Part shown: positions 1 through 5,364 of the stretch, in pieces
Position numbering within the stretch: the first letter of the stretch is position 1
How the letters are laid out: each line of letters begins with the position of its first letter
Source of the DNA: GCA-2718845 sp913041905
Lineage (GTDB): Bacteria > Pseudomonadota > Gammaproteobacteria > GCA-002705445 > GCA-002716945
DNA: 9,339 bases
Direction: 5' to 3'
Assembly: GCA_913041905.1 (NCBI GenBank)
Contig: CAJWJQ010000040.1
Span: 1 to 9,339, forward strand
Position numbers and translations under genes: made by a program
The notes under the pieces: generated by a model
The model's database searches: none
What the model was told of the DNA's origin: nothing
What the model saw: only the letters and a program-made list of their open reading frames with translations

Positions 1-10
1 AGACATTAAT

Positions 11-40
11 CAAATTTAAAAAAAAACAATTAAAATCCAA
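11..40 (-). promoter_or_regulatory. Candidate leftward promoter at the end of trpS
   Basis: On the minus strand, TTG at 40-38 is followed after 19 bases by TAAATTTG at 18-11. This matches the Bacteroidota primary promoter pattern (TTTG or TTG, 19-21 bases, TAnnTTTG). It overlaps the last codons and stop of trpS. It points off the left edge, where an ATG lies at 6-4, so it may serve the next leftward gene. The -7 element sits only four bases from that ATG, so a leaderless start or a later start codon would be needed. In such AT-rich DNA a chance match is quite possible. Confidence 0.3.
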
Positions 41-998
41 CTCTACTTCTAACTCTTTTAAGAACTATTTGAGCTTGTTTTCTCGCTTTTTCTGCGCCAT
101 CTTTTAAAACAATCTCCACTTTTTCCTTATTAGCATGATATGAGCTATATAAATCTCGCTCTTTTTGAAATTTTTGTATGATTTCATTAAACAAGATTTC
201 CTTTGCCTCACCATATCCCAAACCACCTGAAGTATATCGGTTTTTTAATGATGTTTGGTTTTCTTTAGAAGCAATTAAAGAATAAATCTTAAATATATTA
301 CAATCTTTAGGATCCTTTTTCTCTTCGACAGAAAGGCTTTGAGTTTTAATTTTCATAATTTGCTTTCTCAAATCTTTATTTGGAAGAAAAATATCAATTG
401 TGTTGCCTTGAGATTTACTCATTTTTTCACCGTCTGTCCCAATAACATATTTTGCCTCTTCTTGAATTTTAGGTTCAGGAATCACTAATGTATCACCCAT
501 TAGGTTATTAAACCTAGAAGCTACATCTCTAGTAATTTCAAGATGTTGCAGTTGATCTCTGCCAACAGGAACAATATTCGCATCATAAATTAAAATATCA
601 GCTGCCATAAGCATCGGATAGGAAAACAAACCAGCATTAACATCTTTCAAATTATCTGACTTATCTTTAAATGAATGAGCTAATGTTAATCTTTGATATG
701 GAAAAAAACAACTTAAATGCCATGCTAGTTCAGTAACTTCAGAGACATCGCTTTGTTTGAAAAAACAGGCTTTATTAGTATCTAAACCAAATGAAAGCCA
801 GGCAGCGGCAGTAGAAAATGTGTTTTTTTGTAGTACTTTAGGGTCTTTAATTTGTGTTAGAGAATGTAGGTTGGCAATAAAGAAATAGGACTCTTCATTT
901 GACTTATTTGCCATTTGAATTGAAGGGATTATCGCACCAAGCAAATTTCCTAAATGAGGAGTGCCCGTTGACTGAACTCCAGTGAGAATTTTGGCCAT
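30..998 (-). CDS. trpS: Tryptophanyl-tRNA synthetase
   Basis: Class I aminoacyl-tRNA synthetase that charges tRNA-Trp with tryptophan using ATP in the cytoplasm. The protein starts MAKILTGVQSTG and carries the HIGH-type motif as PHLGN (residues 14-18). It also has the GLFSYPMLMAADILIY segment (about 123-138), the VPVGRDQLQHLE segment (about 143-153) and the KMSKS loop (192-196). At 322 residues it has the usual length for bacterial TrpS. The frame stays open upstream to an ATG at 1037, which would add 13 residues (MKKKYLCLYNCLF). I chose the start at 998 because family members begin just before the ILTGxQ motif, and because a good promoter (1048-1018) lies inside that extension. It is divergent from plsC. 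After the stop there is a T9 run on the coding strand but no clear hairpin. Confidence 0.97.
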   Translation of the reverse strand: MAKILTGVQSTGTPHLGNLLGAIIPSIQMANKSNEESYFFIANLHSLTQIKDPKVLQKNTFSTAAAWLSFGLDTNKACFFKQSDVSEVTELAWHLSCFFPYQRLTLAHSFKDKSDNLKDVNAGLFSYPMLMAADILIYDANIVPVGRDQLQHLEITRDVASRFNNLMGDTLVIPEPKIQEEAKYVIGTDGEKMSKSQGNTIDIFLPNKDLRKQIMKIKTQSLSVEEKKDPKDCNIFKIYSLIASKENQTSLKNRYTSGGLGYGEAKEILFNEIIQKFQKERDLYSSYHANKEKVEIVLKDGAEKARKQAQIVLKRVRSRVGF

Positions 999-1017
999 AA
1001 AAAGACAATTATACAAA

Positions 1018-1048
1018 CAAAGATATTTTTTTTTCATTCTGAAACAAA
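1018..1048 (-). promoter_or_regulatory. Probable trpS promoter (Bacteroidota type)
   Basis: Reading leftward, TTTG at 1048-1045 is separated by exactly 19 bases from TATCTTTG at 1025-1018. Both elements and the spacing fit the Bacteroidota sigma-factor consensus TTTG-N19-21-TAnnTTTG. Transcription would begin about 1010-1013, giving a leader of roughly 12-15 bases before the ATG at 998. This is the best promoter match in the window, and it rules against translation from the upstream in-frame ATG at 1037. Confidence 0.7.
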
Positions 1049-1056
1049 ATACCTCT

Positions 1057-1064
1057 TACCTTTG
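1057..1064 (+). promoter_or_regulatory. Probable plsC -7 promoter element
   Basis: TACCTTTG matches TAnnTTTG exactly. It lies 22 bases before the plsC ATG, giving a short leader of about 16 bases. No good TTTG is found 19-21 bases upstream, so the -33 part is weak. The element is back to back with the trpS promoter, whose spacer covers the place where the plsC -33 box would be. Confidence 0.5.
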
Positions 1065-1086
1065 AGGTTAATTTTAGCGTGTAATA

Positions 1087-1878
1087 ATGTTAAGGTCATT
1101 GCATAAATTAGTCATTAAAATATGGTGGGCTTGGTTCTATACTTTAGCTGCCCTGCAAACAATACTTTATTTTCCCATTTTAGTTATAATACTTATGTTG
1201 CCCAGAGGCTATGCAAAATTATTTTGGATTGCAAGGAATCTTTGGTCTAGAATTATTCTACATGGGAGCGGCTTTTATCTTTCATTTGAGAATCAACATA
1301 AGCTTAAAACAGAAACAAATTGTTTAATAATTGCAAATCATACTAGCTACATGGATATTTTTCTGATGTTTATATTGAATAAAACACCATTTACATTTGT
1401 TGGCAAGAAAGAGCTATATAGTATCCCAATTTTTGGATATGTATATAAGAGAGCTGCTATACTGGTAGACAGATCTAACTCAAAAAGCAGATATGAAGTT
1501 TATGGCAGAGCGAACAAACTGCTAGAAGAAGGATATAACATATGTCTTTTTCCTGAAACAAATTATCTGGATGAAACAGCAGTATTAGCAGACTTTAAAC
1601 ATGGTGCGTTTAAAATCGCAATAGAGAATAAACTCCCTATAATACCTATTGTTATGTTTGACTGCAAATTAAAATTTCCTTGGCATCCAATTTTTGGGAA
1701 ACCAGGACAATTAAGGGCAAAAGTTCTAGATAAAATTGAAGTTAATGATTTGACTGAAGAAGATATACCAGAATTAATCGATAAAACTCGTAAAATTATG
1801 AAAGATGAGCTGCTCGCAGATCCAAAAAAAGCACCTCTCAAAGCTGCTAATAAATATAGGGAACTACAAAAAAAGTAA
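1087..1878 (+). CDS. plsC: 1-acyl-sn-glycerol-3-phosphate acyltransferase (PlsC-like)
   Basis: Probable inner-membrane lysophosphatidic acid acyltransferase, which adds the second acyl chain to make phosphatidic acid for phospholipids. The N-terminus is hydrophobic, with a membrane segment at about residues 15-40. Motif I is NHTSYMD (84-90), with catalytic His85 and Asp90. The GKKELYSIPIFG segment (106-117) and VDRS (127-130) follow, then motif III and the LPIIPIVM block (183-190, motif IV). Motif III reads FPET (155-158) rather than the usual FPEG. The length of 263 residues is normal, with a charged, lysine-rich tail. The start ATG has no Shine-Dalgarno sequence but sits just after a -7 element. 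Its stop is one base from the recA stop on the other strand. Membership of the LPLAT superfamily is clear; the exact acyl acceptor is inferred. Confidence 0.88.
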   Translation: MLRSLHKLVIKIWWAWFYTLAALQTILYFPILVIILMLPRGYAKLFWIARNLWSRIILHGSGFYLSFENQHKLKTETNCLIIANHTSYMDIFLMFILNKTPFTFVGKKELYSIPIFGYVYKRAAILVDRSNSKSRYEVYGRANKLLEEGYNICLFPETNYLDETAVLADFKHGAFKIAIENKLPIIPIVMFDCKLKFPWHPIFGKPGQLRAKVLDKIEVNDLTEEDIPELIDKTRKIMKDELLADPKKAPLKAANKYRELQKK

Positions 1879-1879
1879 T

Positions 1880-2881
1880 TTATTTATTGTCGCTTATAAT
1901 TTGAAATATTTTCCCTTCCAATTCTTCCATAAGCTCTGGATTATCTTTTAAAAGAACTTTAATAGAATCTCTTCCTTGACCGAGTTTAGTTCCTCCGTAA
2001 CTAAACCAAGACCCACTTTTTTCTATAATTTCATACTCGACCCCAAGGTCTAATATTTCCCCTGTTTTTGAAATTCCTTCTCCATACATAATATCAAATT
2101 CTGCTGTTTTAAAAGGGGGGGCAACTTTATTTTTAACAACTTTTACTCTTGTTTTATTCCCTAAAACAGCACCTTCTGAATCCTTTATTTGAGTTGACCT
2201 TCTAATATCTAACCTAACAGATGCATAAAATTTTAATGCATTCCCTCCTGTTGTAGTTTCAGGGTTACCAAACATAACACCTATTTTTTCTCTTAACTGA
2301 TTCAGAAAAAAAACTGTACAATTTGTTTTACTGATAGAAGCTGTTAACTTTCTCATTGCTTGAGACATTAATCGCGCATGTAAACCCATTTTAGAATCCC
2401 CCATTTCTCCTTCAATTTCACTTCTTGGAGTTAGCGCTGCAACAGAATCAATTACCACTGCGTCGACTGCTCCAGAACGAATTAAATTATCTACAATTTC
2501 TAGAGCTTGTTCTCCATTATCTGGTTGAGAAATTACAAGTTCAGCTAAATCAACACCAAGCTTTTCAGCATAAAACCGGTCAAATGCATGTTCAGCATCA
2601 ATAAATGCAGCAATGCCTCCACTTTTTTGACACTCAGCTATAGCATGTAATGAAAGTGTAGTTTTTCCTGAAGATTCTGGACCGTATATTTCAACTACTC
2701 TCCCTTTAGGATAACCTCCCACACCCATTGCCAGATTCAATCCTATTGAACCGGAAGAAATAGCTTCTACCTTTTCTATAGTTTGATCCCCCAGCTTCAT
2801 AACAGAACCTTTCCCATAGGTTTTGTCTAATTTATCTAACGTTAATTTAAGAGCTTTTAGTTTTGAATCTTTGTCTGCCAT
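1880..2881 (-). CDS. recA: Recombinase RecA
   Basis: DNA-dependent ATPase that forms filaments on single-stranded DNA, drives strand exchange in homologous recombination and acts as co-protease in the SOS response. The Walker A motif GPESSGKT is at residues 67-74, and the catalytic glutamate region AEHAFD is at 96-101. Walker B AVVIDSVAAL is at 141-150 and loop L1 is near 153-168. Loop L2 and its flanks contain FLNQLREKIGVMFGNPETTTGG (192-213). At 333 residues it is about 20 shorter than the E. coli protein, because the acidic C-terminal tail is short; this is common in the family. The start MADKDSK gives the expected N-terminal helix. It is divergent from the M24 peptidase gene and convergent with plsC across a single base. 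A seven-C run on its coding strand (2115-2121) encodes VAPPF with the frame intact. I see no recognisable LexA box upstream. Confidence 0.99.
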   Translation of the reverse strand: MADKDSKLKALKLTLDKLDKTYGKGSVMKLGDQTIEKVEAISSGSIGLNLAMGVGGYPKGRVVEIYGPESSGKTTLSLHAIAECQKSGGIAAFIDAEHAFDRFYAEKLGVDLAELVISQPDNGEQALEIVDNLIRSGAVDAVVIDSVAALTPRSEIEGEMGDSKMGLHARLMSQAMRKLTASISKTNCTVFFLNQLREKIGVMFGNPETTTGGNALKFYASVRLDIRRSTQIKDSEGAVLGNKTRVKVVKNKVAPPFKTAEFDIMYGEGISKTGEILDLGVEYEIIEKSGSWFSYGGTKLGQGRDSIKVLLKDNPELMEELEGKIFQIISDNK

Positions 2882-2902
2882 ATTGATGCCTTTATCTTAT
2901 CA

Positions 2903-2910
2903 CTAAAGTA
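2903..2910 (-). promoter_or_regulatory. Possible recA -7 element
   Basis: TACTTTAG on the minus strand matches TAnnTTTG at all but one position. It lies 21 bases before the recA ATG. No TTTG is present at 19-21 bases further upstream; the nearest resemblance is TTTC at 2938-2935, 24 bases away. The 59-base region 2882-2940 must hold promoters for both recA and the divergent peptidase gene. On the plus strand only imperfect -7-like sequences (TATATTTA at 2919-2926 and TATATTTT at 2925-2932) are visible. Confidence 0.3.
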
Positions 2911-2940
2911 ATATTTTTTATATTTATATTTTATGAAACT

Positions 2941-4272
2941 ATGAGAAAGATATTAATAATTTTAAGTCTTACACTAAGTGTAAATATTTCAGCTCAGGAT
3001 ATTCTGTCCTTAAAAGAACGTGCAGAGTTTATTAACGGACTTCAGCAGGACAGGTTCAATAATTTATTGCCATCATTGATGAAAAAAACTAGCATTGATA
3101 TGTGGGTTCTTATTACTAGAGAATATAATGAAGATCCAATAATCAAAACGATGCTACCTCCTAAATGGTTAAACGCAAGGAGAACTACTATTTTAGTTTT
3201 TTCAATAGACTCTAAAACTAATGAGTTTAAATCAGTTGCAATTACCAGATATCCTTTTGGAGACAATATCCCTTCGATTTGGGATAAAGAGAAGCAACCT
3301 AATCAATGGAAAGCATTAAGGGACTATATCGTTAGTCAAGATCCTAGTAAGATTGGTATAAACTCATCAAGTTATGAGTCTTTAGCAGATGGCCTTAGTA
3401 AATATCATTATGACCAACTTTATAATGTTTTGCCAAATAAACACAGGAATAGGATTGTTTCAGCAGAAGATCTTGCAATTGCATGGATCGAGACAAGAAC
3501 TGCAATGGAAATGACTGTTTATTCCCATTTAGTTGAAATAAGTCATGCAATAATTAGAGAAGCTTTTTCAACAAAAGTAATTACTCCCGGAATTACCACT
3601 ACCGACGATGTTGTTTGGTGGATGCGTGAAAAGGTTATTGATCTAGGTCTTGACACATGGTTCCACCCTAGTGTTGATGTTCAAAGAAAAGATGCTAGTG
3701 ATTTATATGCATTTGACAATAAATCAAAATTTGATAGAATACAACCAGGAGATTTGCTTCACTGTGATTTTGGTATTTCATATTTAACTCTAAATACGGA
3801 TTGTCAAGAATTAGGATATGTACTAAAACCTGGAGAAACTAGTGCTCCAGATTTTTTAGTTAATGCATTAAAAGAGGGGAATAGGGTACAGGATATTTTT
3901 ACAAATAATTTTGCACTGGGTGTTACAGGAAATGAAATATTAAGAAAGTCTTTAAAGCAAGGCAAAGCAGAAGGACTAAGACCATCAATATATACTCATC
4001 CACTTGGAACCTATGGACATTCTGCTGGAACAACTCTTGGTATGTGGGATTCACAAGGTGGTGTTCCACTAACTGGAGATTATCCTCTTCAACATAACAC
4101 AGCTTATGCAATAGAATTAAACACAACAGTTTATATTCCAGAGTGGAAAAAAGATATAAGAATCATGTTGGAGGTTCCAGGCTTTTTTGGCAAAGAAGGG
4201 TTCAGATATATTAACGGTCGACAAACAGAATTACTTTTAGTTGGTCCAAAACAAGAGGGTTTGAATGACTGA
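2941..4272 (+). CDS. Exported M24-family metallopeptidase (Xaa-Pro aminopeptidase-like)
   Basis: Predicted exported member of the M24 pita-bread fold family, which includes Xaa-Pro aminopeptidases. A signal peptide is visible: MRKILIILSLTLSVNISA, with cleavage likely around Ala18-Gln19. Residues about 25-180 form a creatinase-type N-terminal domain and about 190-435 the M24 catalytic domain. The five expected metal ligands can all be matched: Asp276 in HCDFG, Asp287 eleven residues later as in E. coli PepP, His360 (or His353) in HPLGTYGHSAG, Glu392 in AIELNT and Glu411 in IMLEVPG. It is therefore probably an active dinuclear-metal enzyme acting in the periplasm. The length is 443 residues. 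The gene is divergent from recA and 52 bases upstream of trhO, which has its own -7 element. Substrate specificity cannot be read from the sequence. Confidence 0.85.
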   Translation: MRKILIILSLTLSVNISAQDILSLKERAEFINGLQQDRFNNLLPSLMKKTSIDMWVLITREYNEDPIIKTMLPPKWLNARRTTILVFSIDSKTNEFKSVAITRYPFGDNIPSIWDKEKQPNQWKALRDYIVSQDPSKIGINSSSYESLADGLSKYHYDQLYNVLPNKHRNRIVSAEDLAIAWIETRTAMEMTVYSHLVEISHAIIREAFSTKVITPGITTTDDVVWWMREKVIDLGLDTWFHPSVDVQRKDASDLYAFDNKSKFDRIQPGDLLHCDFGISYLTLNTDCQELGYVLKPGETSAPDFLVNALKEGNRVQDIFTNNFALGVTGNEILRKSLKQGKAEGLRPSIYTHPLGTYGHSAGTTLGMWDSQGGVPLTGDYPLQHNTAYAIELNTTVYIPEWKKDIRIMLEVPGFFGKEGFRYINGRQTELLLVGPKQEGLND

Positions 4273-4297
4273 AAGGGTTAAGGTCATGAAAAAGTTG

Positions 4298-4305
4298 TAA
4301 TTTTG
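4298..4305 (+). promoter_or_regulatory. Possible trhO -7 promoter element
   Basis: TAATTTTG matches TAnnTTTG exactly. It lies 19 bases before the trhO ATG, in the 52-base gap after the peptidase gene. No -33 TTTG is found at the right spacing. It suggests that trhO and the PBP gene can be transcribed separately from the peptidase gene. Confidence 0.4.
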
Positions 4306-4324
4306 CATTCTATATTAGTATAGC

Positions 4325-5359
4325 ATGCAACTGTACAATAAACATAGTGCTGAAGAGCGCGCCAGAATAATTGATGAAAATTCTCAAGAAAGAATAACGT
4401 TATCTTTTTATAAGTATTTTAAGCTTGGAAATCCAAATCTGTTTAGAGACCACCTTTTTATTGTTTGGTCTAAGCTAGATGTTCTGGGAAGAATATATGT
4501 TGCTAAAGAAGGAATAAATGCACAACTATCTGTCCCAAAAGAAAACTACAATAAATTTAAGGAGTCTCTAAAAAGTTTAACTCCACTTAATGAAATAAGG
4601 CTAAATGTAGCAATTGAACAATACAGTAAATCATTTTTAAAGCTGACAATTAAGGTTAGAGAAAAAATTGTGGCAGATGGGTTAGATGACAAATCGTTTG
4701 ATGTTACAAATATTGGTGATCATTTAAATGCGGAGCAATTTAATCAGATGTTAAATGAGGATAATACAGTATGTATTGATATGAGAAATCATTATGAAAG
4801 TGAAATAGGGTTTTTTAGGAGAGCTATTAAGCCTGATGTTGATACATTTCGAGAATCTCTTGAAGTGATTGATGACCAATTAGAAAAAAATGGTAAAGAC
4901 AAGAATTACTTAATGTATTGTACTGGAGGTATAAGATGTGAGAAAGCAAGTGCCTATTTGAAATACAAAGGAATACAAAATGTATTTCAACTAGAAGGAG
5001 GAATTATAGAATACACCAGACAGGTAAAACAGAATAAACTGGAAAATAATTTTTTAGGCAAAAATTTTGTTTTTGATGAAAGGAAAAGTGAAAGAATATC
5101 TGATGAGATTGTCTCTAGTTGTCACCAATGTGGAGCGCCTGCGGACACTCATGTAAATTGTACAAACGAGGCTTGTCACCTATTGTTTATTCAATGTAAA
5201 AATTGTCAAGAAAAAATGAACACCTGTTGTTCGGATGATTGCAACAAAACAATTCAACTTTCGTATCAAGAGCAGAAAGAGCTCAGAAAAGGAAAACAGA
5301 ATAGTAACAAAATTTTTAAAAAGGGAAGAGCCGGTCACATTAAATTGAATCAATACTAA
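4325..5359 (+). CDS. trhO: tRNA uridine(34) hydroxylase TrhO (YceA, rhodanese family)
   Basis: Oxygen-dependent enzyme that makes 5-hydroxyuridine at the wobble position 34 of certain tRNAs, the first step toward cmo5U/mo5U-type modification. The N-terminal domain (about 1-120) contains FYKYFKLGNP, GRIYVAKEGINAQLSVP and KIKVREKIVADGL-type family segments. The rhodanese domain (about 130-235) carries the catalytic loop CTGGIRCEKASAYL, with Cys199 and Cys205. The C-terminal region (about 255-310) has nine cysteines (266, 269, 279, 284, 291, 294, 301, 302, 306), arranged like a zinc-binding module. It ends in a basic tail, within a total of 344 residues. The start MQLYNKHSAEERA matches what I recall of flavobacterial homologues. 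The stop is 5 bases before the PBP gene, so the two likely share a transcript, although no functional link is obvious. Confidence 0.94.
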   Translation: MQLYNKHSAEERARIIDENSQERITLSFYKYFKLGNPNLFRDHLFIVWSKLDVLGRIYVAKEGINAQLSVPKENYNKFKESLKSLTPLNEIRLNVAIEQYSKSFLKLTIKVREKIVADGLDDKSFDVTNIGDHLNAEQFNQMLNEDNTVCIDMRNHYESEIGFFRRAIKPDVDTFRESLEVIDDQLEKNGKDKNYLMYCTGGIRCEKASAYLKYKGIQNVFQLEGGIIEYTRQVKQNKLENNFLGKNFVFDERKSERISDEIVSSCHQCGAPADTHVNCTNEACHLLFIQCKNCQEKMNTCCSDDCNKTIQLSYQEQKELRKGKQNSNKIFKKGRAGHIKLNQY

Positions 5360-5364
5360 TAGGA

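Noticed and set aside
999..1037. N-terminal extension of TrpS beginning MKKKYLCLYNCLF
   Set aside because: It lies across a good promoter, is unlike the family N-terminus, and can be explained by chance openness of an AT-rich intergenic region.
1563..1841. 92-codon open frame on the minus strand inside plsC
   Set aside because: It is antisense to well-conserved PlsC coding sequence, is serine/isoleucine-rich without domain features, and has no promoter or start context.
3042..3266. 74-codon minus-strand frame within the M24 peptidase gene
   Set aside because: Shadow of a real gene; low-complexity hydrophobic translation with no family motif.
5119..5244. Cysteine-rich C-terminal part of TrhO as a fused foreign zinc finger
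   Set aside because: A cysteine-rich C-terminal region is a normal part of the YceA/TrhO family, so no fusion needs to be invoked.
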